Assembly: GCA_033675265.1 (NCBI GenBank)
Contig: JAUJYZ010000773.1
Span: 62,001-126,000, forward strand
Direction: 5' to 3'
Source: Actinostola sp. cb2023
Taxonomy: Eukaryota; Cnidaria; Anthozoa; Actiniaria; Actinostolidae
DNA: 64,000 nt
This document shows, piece after piece, positions 40,256 to 54,968 of the stretch; the stretch's first letter is position 1; each line of letters starts with the position of its first letter. Both the position numbers and the translations under genes were made by a program. Under the pieces are notes generated by a model. The model did no database searches, was not told where the DNA came from, and saw nothing but the letters and a program-made list of their open reading frames with translations.

Positions 40256-41066
40256 TCTGAGAAACAGCATGTGCTTGTTATACGGCTTGAATCAGTTCAT
40301 AATTTATCAAGTTGTGCTAGTTATTTAGTTGATTAATACTCTAAATAGTTGGTACTTTTTTCACGGATACTAATGCGAGCACTCTATATCTCGGTGTTGA
40401 GTGGTTCGCAATATTTGTAGGCCATTACTCAAGTTACTTTTGTATGACGTATGTAAGTAATATACGAGCACTCTAGACTTAGACGATGCGTGTTACACGA
40501 GACGAATTTGAACGAATATTTTTCGGTTGGTTATACGGCGGACATCAATTATTGAGTTGAACACATTGAAAATCCGTATTGCTATTGCTCTACGTTACCC
40601 TATTTTAAAAACCCGTGTAACAATGCTGCTTTCGTCATGTCGTAGTTATTTCTTGATCTGTAATTATCACTCCAATTACAGACTCAATCGATTAGACTGA
40701 GAGATTTTCTATGCAGTTTCAATTTGCTATTTGAAGTGTTTTTCGTGCACGATATACAAGTAGTGCATGCGACGTGTGTGAGCTGATTGTGGCTTACTCT
40801 GGCTACCGGCTATACTCCGCCCTCTATATTACGAGTTGGTCCGTCTTCGCAAACTAGTATATTAGACTACGAGTTCGAGTTTTCTGATGAGTCAATAGTA
40901 GTCAACGAGGCGCGTAGCGTCGAGTTGACTATTTGAACTCATAGAAAACTCGAACTCGTAGTCTAATTGTTTTAGTAGAAACCATTAACTAATTTCTACC
41001 AATTTTAGTAGCTAAACCATTAGAACTGAGTATTTCTACCAGTATGCTATTTATTGATTTTCGCAA

Positions 41067-42317
<1,251 letters not shown>

Positions 42318-42690
42318 TCAGCATTTTAATCCATTAAATTGATCACGTAACAAAATAAAAATATCAAAAAGGACAAGAGGCGTAGCTGTCTTTTTCTAAC
42401 AGTTTGTATTAACGACTACACTGATTAACGTTGTAAATTTAGTTCTTACCTTTGCATGCAGCAACAAGAAACCAAACGAACAACAATCCTGTCTCTTTGC
42501 CGGAGAGGTCCTTGAGGCAGATACCTATGTACTGCGTTTTGATTGGTTGTTGTCTGGTATTAATCATGATAACTAATGAGAAAAAGAACTGGTATACACC
42601 TGTTTTCAGAAACGTTGTCTAGTGTGATAATAAATAATAATATAATAATAACTAATAAAGATGAATCTAATTTATAAAAAGCAAATATCC

Positions 42691-42816
42691 TAGACTGATT
42701 CCATAAGTCCCAGTTCGCTCTGTGTCGATCCTTATGTCGCTCACCAACCGATGCTAGTTGAGCGACCACCTAATTATCTAAAAAGAGCGAAAACAGCGAC
42801 TTATGGAATCAGTCTA
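42691..42816. mobile_element. Short MITE
   Basis: Ends TAGACTGATTCCATAAGTC and GACTTATGGAATCAGTCTA, about 19 bp, with TA at each tip; 126 bp overall. Confidence 0.75.
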
Positions 42817-42897
42817 CAAATATCCATGCAATATGTTCAAATGCGCTGGGAATAATATCATTTAAAACAGTACAAAATAATTATAATTTCTTATAAT

Positions 42898-43452
42898 GGG
42901 TGTGTTTTCACTGGGACAATTTAGACTAGTTTAACTCGGGAACTCCGGAAATACAGCGAAAACAGCCTAGAAAAAGTTAACGGCGAGTTAAAAATGCAGA
43001 GTGTTTTCACTTAGAAAATCGTCTCTAAAACAACCGGGAAATCACACCAAAGTTAGACTACCTAGCAAGATGGTTTAACTTGTCCAAGTAAACACAGTAG
43101 CCACTCCGGCATAGCAAACCGCGGTTGACAGATATCTAATAATCTCTCGTAGCACACAACAGACGTTCGTAAAAGTCTATTAGTAAAAAGATCGAAATTG
43201 CAGAGTTTTGAAGAAATTCCCATCGTTTTTGAAATAAATACTGTAACAATTAAGAGTAGCGATGTAAAGACAAGCGTTTTCTCTCCAGGCATTTCTTCGA
43301 AGAGACCGTTTGTAATCAGATATGTTCTTCATAACGTTACAAAAAGTTCTCAGTGAAAACAGTCGGCAAATTATACTAGTCTAAAGTTGGTCTGTAAGCA
43401 AACACCTAAAGGAATTTTAGGCAACCTAAAATGCGTAGTGAAAACACAACCA
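42898..43452. mobile_element. Possible element with GGTGTGTTTTCACT ends
   Basis: Short inverted ends (GGGTGTGTTTTCACT and AGTGAAAACACAACC) and repeated internal GTGTTTTCACTTAG / CAGTGAAAAC copies. No coding content or clear target duplication. Confidence 0.4.
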
Positions 43453-43721
43453 ATAACAATTAGTAAAACAATATAAATAAAACTACCGTATGTTATCTTA
43501 TATCTTTTGATGTTGAAAGTCTTTTTACCAATAACCCTCTCAGTTAATAATAATAATAATACATTTTTATATAGCGCCAAGGTGATAATTATTCTTTTTA
43601 GCATTTTATATTTTACTCAGTTCAAATAGGAAAACGATGAAAAAGAAAGAAATGGATGTTGATGGTATTCAGTTCATGAATTACATACATTAAACTACAA
43701 TAAAAAAGAGGAGAGGAAAGG

Positions 43722-43725
<4 letters not shown>

Positions 43726-43766
<41 letters not shown>

Positions 43767-43807
43767 AAATAATAAAATAATAAAATAATAAAATAATAAA
43801 AAAAAAA
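43726..43807. repeat. Poly-A tract grading into (AATAA)n
   Basis: About 37 consecutive A, then AATAAAATAAT repeats. May mark the 3' end of an old retroposed sequence, but no body is recognisable. Confidence 0.8.
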
Positions 43808-44201
43808 TTTTTTTTAACATGCTTGCAAACCATTTGTCGTGATGATCTTCAATCAGACGTTAGTCGACAAGACAGAGTAGGGAACACTTGAGCGAAATTG
43901 GTTTTGGTCGCGGTATGAACACATGGCTGTATTGAGAACCATAATCAATTGATTTCTGCGATAATTGAAACTTTTTGCATTTGTGATTTGATTTTGTACG
44001 CCGGAATACTACTGTATTTAGCTAACCACTGGATATGAGCAAGCGCGCGCTCTGATTGGCTACTCTACTAGTAGGCTATCAGCTCATATACCACGAGTAG
44101 AGAAAGCTGGAGATTTTCAACAATGGCAGACCCGTTTTCCGCACTAAAAATATAAAAACAAATGTTATATTTCTCACAATCCAGTGGTTGTCTAATAAAA
44201 C

Positions 44202-44272
44202 AATTATTCCACTCAATCTCGTCGTACATGGTATCAGCTCATGTACGACTCGATTTCGTGGAATAATTGTTA
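44202..44272. repeat. Hairpin
   Basis: AACAATTATTCCACTCAATC and CGTCGTACATG pair with CATGTACGACTCGATTTCG and TGGAATAATTGTT. Confidence 0.7.
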
Positions 44273-44439
44273 AATATGTCATTGGCGGCAATAACGAATG
44301 TTTTAATTATAAAACTTCAGATTAATCATCGCTCAATCTCCCCAATCTATTCATCGATAAACGAAAATCGAAAATGAAACTTTAATTTGGTTGTTAGGTA
44401 ACGAAAAAACATCTTGTGATATATTTTGAGTCATCACGC

Positions 44440-44451
44440 AATAATAATAAT

Positions 44452-44535
<84 letters not shown>

Positions 44536-44575
44536 TAAAATAAATAATAATAATAATAATAAAAAATAAATAAAA
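44440..44575. repeat. (AAT)n microsatellite, degenerating
   Basis: AAT repeat passing into AAAT repeats. The Leu/Tyr/Ile frames over it are artefacts. Confidence 0.95.
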
Positions 44576-45028
44576 CAAAACAAAACAAACGAAATTCGAA
44601 ATTTGAAACAACAGTAGTAATGCTTTGGAAACTACCGGAATACCGAAATACGCTAAGGAAATTTGAATTTCACCGTATATCGTAGGCAAAAATCGCCAAA
44701 TACCACTCATGCCGCAAACCAGGACGATACCGCAATACCGCATCTTGAAATACAAAAATACCGTAATATCGCACAAAAAAATCGTCGGATACCGCAATAC
44801 CCCATGTCCACCTGATGATTGTTAATAAATACAGACAGACAGATACTCTATTAGAGCAGATTTCGCATGACTGCATAAATTTAATACTATAGCCTATCTC
44901 TCAATTATCCGTTTGTATATTTGATAGTTTTCCTATTTTTTCATTTATTATTGTTAATATTGTTTTTCGGAGGTATTAGCAAATCCGTGCTACGCTGCAA
45001 GCCGACTTTAAATAAAGTTTATGTATGT

Positions 45029-45052
45029 CAGGGCCGTACACAGCACAGGGGC

Positions 45053-45084
<32 letters not shown>

Positions 45085-45206
45085 TTTGCCCCCCTAGCAG
45101 GGCGAAAAAGATACCAAAAAGTACTGAGAACTGTACTATTTTCATTTATTTTTTGCTTTTAAATACGTACTGCCCCCCCTTGAATTTTGGGTTATGTACG
45201 GCCCTG
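45029..45206. mobile_element. hAT-like MITE with internal poly-G
   Basis: 178 bp, ends CAGGGCCGTACA and TGTACGGCCCTG, flanked by TATGT on both sides (45024-45028, 45207-45211). CAGGG tips recall hAT elements, but those make 8-bp duplications, so the superfamily is unsure. Contains a G run of about 30 bases (45052-45082). Confidence 0.75.
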
Positions 45207-45938
45207 TATGTACTGTGAAAAACGGCACGGCACGATCCGGACAACATCACGGTCGCCACCAACAAGCTTTTTACCGTCTTCTGAAATCTGCTCTATTTAT
45301 CATTAAGTATAATTTATTACATCGCAAAATCACGTACAAATGTATTTTACGATCAATTACCCGTCTAACTTACTAAAAACGACCACTAACAAAAAGTAAT
45401 TACGTCCGGCCATTGATGTTGTCAACGGAAACTAAATAGCAAACATCAAGGAAGAAGTAAAGCACGCTCTAGCCACGTAATGTACGACTTCAGTCAGTAA
45501 TCGAGATTTGTTCTTTATATCGCTTGATGGAGTGAGGCAAGGAAGTTTGGCAGCATACAGCGCACATGAGACTCTTGCTTTACGTAAATCCATACGACAT
45601 TTTGATGGTCTTTTTATCTATCATGGTTTTAAACCGAAGTTTTTTACTATTATTCAAAAACCGCTCATCGTCAGGATCTGCGTTCGAATTTATTAACAAA
45701 ATTACAAAATGACGCGAAAGTCCGCGAAAACGCATTTCCCAGAATTCCCTTCGGGTATGTTTCCAAGGTCTGCATTGTTTCCTGTCAGCGGAGTTGCTGT
45801 TGGACAGGAAACAGGCGACCACAACAGAATGAGAGTGGATATGTATAGATGAAGAAAAGTCATCGTTTAACGACTTTTGAGTGCCTGATCGCTGTATGTT
45901 TCGTATATAACCAACTACTATTCTCCTCCTGTTGTTTC

Positions 45939-48900
45939 ATGCCTGGAGGGAGGAAATTTCCAAGTCTGAAAGCCAGTTCAATTGGTGGAGTTCGTGGGCT
46001 TCCCAATCCTTCTGTGAGAACTTGCCGGTACAAAAAAATAGCTTTCTTCGATAAATTTGTATTCGATCTGTATTTCTTTGTTGTATTATAGTGGTCCTTA
46101 GATTCATAGACTCGCTCAAGTAATCATTAAGTGGTAGGGTATGTGTCAGACAGGCACGATTTTCACCGTTCTGTGGTTGTATTTCGAGTTCTATTTAACA
46201 CCTGTGCCAAGTCGACTATTGTGTCAAACCATTCATTATATACTGATATAGTTCTTGCTAACTGCCTTTTAACGCCGTTGTTTTGACTTTGACAGGAACG
46301 GATCTTCCAACATCGGTGGAGGAATACATTCAATCTCATCTTTGTTAACGATACCACCATTATTTCACTTTCCTTATCCCAAAGTTCCCGTGTTTACAAT
46401 TATGGGGTTTGAAGTACTGTTTTTCTCCTTCTTACTTTCGGCATTGGGTCTGCAATATATAAACATTTACAAGCTGGTAAGTTCGCTAATACAGAAATGT
46501 TGTATATTTACAACAACTTTGTGGTATTAAAGTACAAAAAAAGTGCATCTTGTCCTGCATATTTTGTTCATTGTTTACATGGCAAGCGTTCATGGCTGTC
46601 AAAAATCTATGCAATGTTGATTATGTTTAATACATTAGTGATCCTAAAAACAACTATATTAGACCATAAAGTAGTTTAATAAATCATACCACCTACACAA
46701 ATTTGTAATACATTATTATTATATAAATGAAAGAGATTCAAAGAGATTCAAAAAAAGATTAACTGAATGAATGAATGAATGAATGAATACACAAATGAAG
46801 ATGCACACAATTATAATTTATTTATGAAAAAATCCCTTTTTCATTTTTTTTTTCATTTTTTTTGGAATTATTATCCAAGGGAAGTACTAAATAGCTTTAA
46901 ACACTAATATACATGTGTATATTTAGTATAGTGTATTGTGGCATTTTGATAAAATAGACTTGGTTTATTATGAAGTGCTTGACATATGGCTTAGTTGTTA
47001 TTGCTATTTCTTTGCATTTCAAATGTGGGTCATAATATCACAATATTTATTATGACTTTTTCTTTCAGAACTTCCATATTGTTGACCCTTATTTAGTACT
47101 GTTTATTGTCATTTTCCTGAGTCGGCGGGTCACATGGATGGTATTTAAGCAGGTGTGTCTCTAAAATGATTCAAAATAATGCGAGGTATTGCTTTAGTAC
47201 CTTACAGCAGTGACATGTAACCATCAAAAGATAAAATACCACTTACTTTCATCTGCTTATGGCTCACCTGCCGGCTAAGAACATTTACATTTTATTCTGA
47301 GCTGCCAGATTTTAATGAAACAAGACGCTCAATGAGCGTACACTCGGGCTTATGACAAGGACAATGTCAGTTGCGTGAGGAGAGACCTGACAATGACTGA
47401 CAGTTGCGTGACGAGGGAGACTATGTATAGCTGAGCGAACAATAACTATTTGACACGTTTGTGGCGATATCAATATGCAACCTCAAGTGACCTCAAGTAC
47501 GTTTAAATATGTAATACAGACGTACCTACACGAATCTTTATGAGTCATCGACATAAATTGTTTCTCGTCACGCAACTCTCATTGTCATATTAAATACCCG
47601 ACTATACGCTCATTGAGCGTCTTCTTCTTCAACAGATCCCTAATCTCTAATGACGTTTTGATTTTGATTGTATTTTTGCCGTTCACCGACTTGTTTTCAG
47701 CGTGGAAATTCTGCTTTAAATAGCACTGTGCCGCGGTTCTAAAATTAATGCGCTTTTGTATTGTGCAAGTATATAAATAGGCTATTAAAACAACTTTGGC
47801 ATGACCCCAAATTTCGGACATTGAGCTTGTTTAGCTTTGCTTTAATTGATGAAGTTTTGAAGTATGATTTCTACGATTTCTTTTCCTTCTGAATTTTTTA
47901 AACGTCGAATCGAATAAACATCCATCATTATATATCTGAGAAATGTGTTTCGTTTTATTGCTGGATACTTTTTAAATGGTTTTTCACGGCGCGTGACGAC
48001 AGTCGGGCAGCAAGCAAAGCGATATTAGCTATCTAAACAAAATCTACTGAAAAATCAAACCCTTGCTCTCTAGCTTCAGAGACATAATACGAAGCTGCTC
48101 AGTAACGGATTATTAACGACATGTTGCTTTCAAAACTAAGATTCATAATCTACTTGAGTCCTGTGTGTCGTTTGTCTTTTCTTATCTGCTGAGTAATTTT
48201 GAAACTCGATACGATTAAATACGTCGCATACTTTCGTCATTCTTGAGCCGAACAAAACTACTACTACTACTACCGAAAAACGCATTTTATAACTCGGGCT
48301 TCCTTCGGAAGAGCCCGAGTAATTAGTATATATATACGGTATATGCTTTTATTGTGGTACTTACATTATGTAAAGCTATATACACCCGTTTTCAAAAACA
48401 TTGTCCATTTACAAAATACAAAATAGTAAATAGTAGAAAGGAATTAATTAGAGACAAAAGAAATTCACTCAAGCTGAACTCTGGTTCATTGTTTCTCTAA
48501 TCAATTCCTTTCTACTATTTACTATTTTGTATTTTGTAAATGGACAACGTTTTTGAAAACAGGTGTATATAGCTACCGGTAATTGCATAATCGTAGTTGG
48601 GTTGAAAATCATAAATCATAGAAGCTGAGACCGCAAGGATGGATGGGAAATTATTTCATGACCTGCATTGCAGTCAGATATATTCAATGTTCTCGTAGTT
48701 TTGAAGGTATATGAGCTATTTAACTAAGATCCTACAAGTCTGGATAAAAAGGTCGATCATTTGAAGGTGTTATTTGAGAGTTTTAATTTCCCAGAATTCC
48801 TTTTGGTCATAGCTTTCATGATTTTCAACCCGACAACGATTATGCAATTAGCTATATATAATGCTCTATGCACTACCGACATACATACATACAGTCATTT

Positions 48901-51455
48901 GCAACAATTCTGGCCGCTACGAAATATCAATATATCGGGTGAATTATGGGTAATTAAATAATCGAAAATTCCCCTTAAAGCGGGTTAACGCCAGCAAAGT
49001 TGGTAGAAATATTAAGTATAATGTTTATTTTAGTCTTACGTTTGTTGTTTGTAAATTTTGCTTCATTTAATAAGTTAGGAAACTCAAAATAGTATTATTT
49101 AATTACCCATAATGCACCCGATATATTGATATATTGATATTTCGTGGTGGCCAGAATTTTTGCAAATGACTGTAAATGAACTATTATTATTATAAACATT
49201 GTGTATTTATTGTTCTAGATACTGGCATCAGAAGTATTTTATACTGTTCAATACTTCGCTGTGTTGCTTTTGAAGTCAGCATTGTTGTGCACTTTTGTTG
49301 TTGCAACTCTTTGGTTGTTATGGAAACTCTTTCAACATAACAGTATTCAGAACTACCTTTTCCTGATCTACCCGTAAGTACCGCCAATTCAGAATGTTCT
49401 TCATTGAATGAATAAAATGAATGGTCAACCTTGTACACTCTAATTGAAGGAATCTAGGCAAGAACAATGCAAGTGATCTCTGATCAAAATCTCAATTCTC
49501 CTCTAGGCTTTTTCAATTCCAAAGGCAATTTTGGTCACAAGTCACTTACAAGTGTTCTTGCGTGAACCCATTCATTGATTGATTTCCAGCCTTGCTTGGT
49601 GGTGTCGCTGTACCCATAATCCTAATGGCAAGGCTTGCCAGCATGAACATAGCCTAGATATTCTCATATACAGTATTATTAGTGAGATTCGTGATGTATT
49701 TGTTTATGTTTTAGTGTTGTCATGTATCTATGTGCGTTTGGATTCACGTTGGATCCTCAAGGCAACAAAGTCATGTTCAAACTCAGCCCTCACACAGAAT
49801 TGTTACAACCACTCAACACTGCAGTAATAACTTCAACACATGTAGACAAGAAACCACTCAACACTGCAGTAATAACTACAACACATGTAGACAAGAAACC
49901 ACTCAACACTGCAGTAATAACTACAACGCATGTAGACAAGAAACCACTCAACACTGCAGTAATAACTACAACACATGTAGACAAGAAACCACTCAACACT
50001 GCAGTAATAACTTCAACACATGTAGACAAGAAATCACTAACAAATGGAGAAGTAAAACAAGATATATTGCCAGCATTGAATACCACGTGTAATTTACCAC
50101 CTGATGCCGTGAGATATGAAGCAGAATGTCTGCGTACAGATTTTAACTGGCGAGTTAAACAAGTTCTGTTTCAGTCCTTGGTATCGGCATATTATGTTGG
50201 GTTTATACCCATGAGATTCTCAGAGGTTAGTGACATTAGCCCTTAATATCGATGACTTAGAACAAATCTTTAGTGAATCCACTACTAAACTGCCCCCTCA
50301 ATAATCAATCTGTGAGGCAATGTATACACACATCAAGAGTTCGAGACTTCCGGTACGCGCGCAATGCATTGTGAGATTATTACAAAGGAAAAGTGAGCAC
50401 CAAGAGAGCAAAAACATAGCTTGGGCTCCCTGTGTCTAGAATTGGTGCTCACTTTTCCTTTGTAATAATACCGGAAGTCTGGAACTCTTGATGCTTCTAT
50501 TATGATCAACTGCAGTGATACTACTGATCAACTTTTTAAAGGTTGGAATACCTGTGTTGAATGAAAGAGAGGAGACTGGCACTAGTTTCAACACAGGAAT
50601 CCCATCAAATGATTATTATTGATCTTCTACAGCAACATTATATCTACTACGATCTATGGTGGGCATTACAGCAAGCACTCTTCATCTGGTTGAGCTCATT
50701 AATTATGTTAATGATCTATATGTTACCACTGAACTACTGTGATGCATTGCACAAGTGCGCTACTCATCTAGGAGGCTGGGAACGGTATCCATGGGGACAC
50801 AGAGACACACCGCATATGTAAGACCTTGTTATGTGCTGCCTTAAATCAATTTGAGTTTGGATGGGTACTTTGTTTACTGTATAGGATACCCTTGTATAAA
50901 TATGTAAGCCTATTATATCTACTTTTAGATGGTCGCCATTGACAGTATGGCCTCAAGGAGTACTTGTGCGGTATAACAAATCACTGTATCGAGGCTTAGG
51001 GCTACATAATGTTGCTGTACCGTCAGATCCACATCACTCAAGATTCTTTGTAAGTCATGATGTGTTCATTGATCTACCCAATCCAGTAGTCAAAGGGTTT
51101 AGATTTCTAGAACTTGAATGAAGTGAATGATACATGTAGCGAAGAGAAAAATCAGTTACATCATTTGTGAGGTTCTTAAATGGTCTTCCATTTTGTGTTG
51201 TAGTTTATGTTTGATTCACCATTGCGACTACTGAATTGGATGGCTGGCACCTTACTTGTCCTGGTTCTCTACCAACTCTTTCTCATAACAAGATGTTCCT
51301 TTTGGCACCAACTGCTGTCAATCATTGGAATGTTGCTATTTAACTATGTTACACTGTACAGAGTTTTGAGAGATCGATGGGCTTTGCAAGGGGTTGTTAA
51401 AGAAAGAGAGTCTGATCAAGAGGATAATGACAATGATGACGATGACTATGATTAG
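45939..51455 (+). CDS. TMEM39: TMEM39 family multi-pass ER membrane protein
   Basis: Eight exons join in phase to a 525-residue protein: 45939-46027, 46296-46476, 47069-47152, 49219-49373, 49715-50225, 50633-50817, 50929-51049, 51204-51455. It opens with MPGGRK, like human TMEM39A. Conserved landmarks include [17 protein letters not shown], the [23 protein letters not shown] block, [45 protein letters not shown] and LRDR near the C-terminus, which ends in an Asp-rich tail. Several hydrophobic segments flank these blocks. Human TMEM39A is an ER protein linked to ER-to-Golgi transport and autophagy; the worm homologue acts in collagen secretion. Exon 5 contains five in-frame 15-residue repeats. 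A short segment after INIYK present in human appears absent, or is in a microexon I missed. Exon 6 could start slightly upstream. Confidence 0.92.
47324..47626. mobile_element. Possible MITE in TMEM39 intron 3
   Basis: AAGACGCTCAATGAGCGTA at 47324 is inverted at 47608-47626. Each terminus is itself nearly palindromic (CGCTCAATGAGCG). A related AACAAGACGCTCTGAGCGT occurs at 55179. Confidence 0.6.
48366..48574. mobile_element. Foldback MITE in TMEM39 intron 3
   Basis: Arms of about 80 bp (AGCTATATACACCCGTTTTC ... and complement) around a short centre. A solitary terminus of the family, TATACACCTGTTTTCAGAAA, lies at 42593. Confidence 0.82.
48575..48860. mobile_element. TATAGCTAATTGCATAATCG MITE, copy 3
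   Basis: Same orientation as copy 1. The left tip is altered (TAGCTACCGGTAATTGCATA) where the preceding foldback element abuts it. The right tip ATTATGCAATTAGCTATA is intact. Confidence 0.8.
48892..49172. mobile_element. CAGTCATTTGCAA MITE, copy 2, with TA duplication
   Basis: 281 bp, ends CAGTCATTTGCAACAATTCT and AGAATTTTTGCAAATGACTG flanked by TA (48890-48891, 49173-49174). It ends about 45 bases before TMEM39 exon 4. CAGT tips and TA duplication fit Tc1/mariner. Confidence 0.88.
49809..50033 (+). repeat. Coding minisatellite in TMEM39 exon 5, 5 x 45 bp
   Basis: Each unit encodes [15 protein letters not shown] or the variant ITSTHVDKK. The unit length is a multiple of three and all frames are open. 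The repeat lies in the loop before the conserved ECLRTDFN block. Confidence 0.97.
50332..50494. mobile_element. Foldback element in TMEM39 intron 5
   Basis: Arms CATCAAGAGTTCGAGACTTC, then ACAAAGGAAAAGTGAGCACC, with complements at 50440-50494. Confidence 0.82.
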
Positions 51456-51629
51456 TGTTACAGGGCATAGAAGGGACAGTGTTCAGGACATAGAAAATTC
51501 TTACAAACTGTTTCTCCTGTTAGTAAACTGTTTTTTTTATTTCCAAGAAGCTTATTTATGACCTATTTATACACTCTTTACACCTAAATATTGTCCCTTG
51601 ACCAAGAGAGTGGTAGTCTGTGGTAGAAT

Positions 51630-51635
51630 ATTAAA
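51630..51635 (+). terminator. Candidate polyadenylation signal for TMEM39
   Basis: ATTAAA about 175 bases after the TMEM39 stop and before the 29-bp array. No AATAAA occurs between. Confidence 0.4.
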
Positions 51636-51754
51636 CTATATATTAAAACAATATTGTACTTGTCATTGATCATTAGTAGAGTGCATTGCCATGAGATAAT
51701 GAAGGTGATTCACTGGCATGAATCAAGGGTAAATATTGGATAACAATATAGTCT

Positions 51755-54700
51755 AGTCTGAGCTAGTCTGTACATGGTGTACATGTACATGTATGTATGT
51801 CTAGCCTGAACTACATGGTGTACGTATGTGTCTAGCCTGAGCTACATGGTGTATGTATGTCTAGCCTGAACTACATGGTGTATGTACAGTCTAGTCTGAG
51901 CTACATGGTGTATGTATGTCTGTCCTGAGCTAAATGGACTATGTATGTCTAGCCTAAAGTCACATGATTCATGTATGTGTAGTTGAGCTACATGGTGTAT
52001 GTATGCTAGCTGAACTACATGGTGTATGTATGTCTAGCCTGAACTACAGGTGTACGTATGTTCTAGTCTCTACATGGTGTAATGCCTAGCCTGAGCTACA
52101 TGGTGTATGTATGTTGCATCTCTAAATTGTATGTATGTCCAGCCTGAACTACATGGTGTATGTATGTCTAGTCTGAGCTACATGGTGTATGTAATCACGT
52201 GAACTTTGGTGTAGTATTGTAGTCTTTACATCTGGACAACCTTTTTGAGAATGACTGTATGTCTAGCCTGAGCTACATGGTGTATGTATGTCTAGCCTGA
52301 ACTACATGGTGTATGTATGTCTAGTCTGAACTACATGGTGTATGTATGTCTAGCCTGAACTACATGGTGTATGTATGTCTAGCCTGAGCTACATGGTGTA
52401 TATGTGTCTAGCCTGAGCTACATGGTGTATGTATGTCTAGCCTGAGCTACATGGTGTATGTATGTCTAGCCTGAGCTCTACATGGTGTGTATGTATGTCT
52501 AGCCTGAACTACATGGTGTATGTATGTCTAGCCTGAGCTACATGGTGTATGTATGTCTAGCCTGAGCTACATGGTGTGTATGTCTATGAACTACATGTAT
52601 GTCTAGCCTGAGCTACATGGTGTATGTATGTCTAGCCTGAGCTACATGGTGTATGTATGTCTAGCCTGAGCTACATGGTGTATGTATGTCTAGTCTGAGC
52701 TACATGGTGTATGTATGTCTAGCCTGAACTACATGGTGTACGTATGTGTCTAGCCTGAGCTACATGGTGTATGTATGTCTAGCCTGAGCTACATGGTGTA
52801 TGTATGTCTAGCCTGAGCTACATGGTGTATGTATGTCTAGCCTGAGCTACATGGTGTATGTATGTCTAGCCTGAGCTACATGGTGTATGTATGTCTAGCC
52901 TGAGCTACATGGTGTATGTATGTCTAGGCTGAGCTACATGGTGTATGTATGTCTAGGCTGAACTACAGCATGGTGTATGTATGTCTAGCCTGAACTACAT
53001 GGTGTATGTATGTCTAGCCTGAGCTACATGGTGTATGTATGTCTAGCCTGAACTACATGGTGTATGTATGTCTAGCTGAACTACATGGTGTATGTATGTC
53101 TAGTCTGAACTACATGGTGTATGTATGTCTAGTCTGAACTACACATGTATGGTGTACATGGTGTATGTATGTCTAGCCTGAACTACATGGTGTATGTATG
53201 TCTAGCCTGAACTACATGGTGTATGTATGTCTAGGCTGAACTACATGGTGTATGTATGTCTAGGCTGAACTACATGGTGTATGTATGTCTAGCCTGAGCT
53301 ACATGGTGTATGTATGTCTAGCCTGAGCTACATGGTGTATGTATGTCTAGGCTGAACTACATGGTGTATGTATGTCTAGCTGAACTCCAGCATGGTGTAT
53401 GTATGTCTAGCCTGAACTACATGGTGTATGTATGTCTAGTCTGAACTACATGGTGTATGTATGTCTAGGCTGAACTACAGCATGGTGTATGTATGTCTAG
53501 CCTGAACTACATGGTGTATGTATGTCTAGGCTGAACTACATGGTGTATGTATGTCTAGCCTGAACTACATGGTGTATGTATGTCTAGCCTGAGCTACATG
53601 GTGTATGTATGTCTAGCCTGAGCTACATGGTGTATGTATGTCTAGGCTGAACTACAGCATGGTGTATGTATGTCTAGCCTGAGCTACATGGTGTATGTAT
53701 GTCTAGCCTGAACTACATGGTGTAGTATGTCTAGCCTGAGCTACATGGTGTATGTATGTCTAGCCTGAGCTACATGGTGTATGTATGTCTAGCCTGAGCT
53801 ACATGGTGTATGTATGTCTAGCCTGAGCTACATGGTGTATGTATGTCTAGCCTGAACTACATGGTGTATGTATGTCTAGCCTGAACTACATGGTGTATGT
53901 ATGTCTAGCCTGAGCTACATGGTGTATGTATGTCTAGCCTGAACTACACATGGTGTATGTATGTCTAGGCTGAACTACAGCATGGTGTATGTATGTCTAG
54001 GCTGAACTACAGCATGGTGTATGTATGTCTAGGCTGAACTACAGCATGGTGTATGTATGTCTAGCCTGAGCTACATGGTGTATGTATGTCTAGCCTGAGC
54101 TACATGGTGTATGTATGTCTAGCCTGAGCTACATGGTGTATGTATGTCTAGCCTGAGCTACATGGTGTATGTATGTCTAGGCTGAACTACAGCATGGTGT
54201 ATGTATGTCTAGGCTGAACTACAGCATGGTGTATGTATGTCTAGGCTGAACTACAGCATGGTGTATGTATGTCTAGGCTGAACTACAGCATGGTGTATGT
54301 ATGTCTAGGCTGAACTACATGGTGTATGTATGTAGCCTGAGCTATGTCTATGTCTAGGCTGAACTACATGGTGTATGTATGTCTAGCCTGAGCTACATGG
54401 TGTATGTATGTGTCTAGCCTGCTACATGGTGTATGTATGTCTACCTGAGCTACATGGTGTATGTATGTCTAGGCTGAACTACATGGTGTATGTATGTCTA
54501 GGCTGAGCTACATGGTGTATGTATGTCTAGCCTGAGCTACATGGTGTATGTATGTCTAGCCTGAGCTACATGGTGTATGTATGTCTAGCCTGAGCTACAT
54601 GGTGTATGTATGTCTAGCCTGATCTACATGGTGTATGTATGTCTAGGCTGAACTACAGCATGGTGTACGTATGTGAGCTACATGTGTAGGCTAGCCTGAG

Positions 54701-54968
54701 CTACATGGTGTATACAGCATGGTGTATGTATGTCTAGGCTGAACTACAGCATGGTGTATGTATGTCTAGGCTGAACTACAGCATGGTGTATGTATGTCTA
54801 GGCTGAACTACAGCATGGTGTATGTATGTCTAGGCTGAACTACATGGTGTATGTATGTCTGCCTGAGCTACATGGTGTATGTATGTCTAGCCTGAACATG
54901 GTGTATGTATGTCTACAGCATGGTGTATGTATGTCTAGGCTGAACTACAGCATGGTGTATGTACTTTG
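51755..54968. repeat. 29-bp minisatellite, about 105 copies
   Basis: Unit CTAGCCTGAGCTACATGG plus TGTATGTATGT. Main variants: GAGC/GAAC, AGCC/AGGC/AGTC and ACTACAGCATGG, the last clustered at 53940-54310 and 54710-54960. It starts about 120 bases after the TMEM39 polyadenylation candidate. Confidence 0.98.

Noticed and set aside
40861..40968. Possible second hammerhead because of TTTTCTGATGAGTC
   Set aside because: No GAAA follows at the required distance; the sequence is a simple hairpin of a dispersed repeat.
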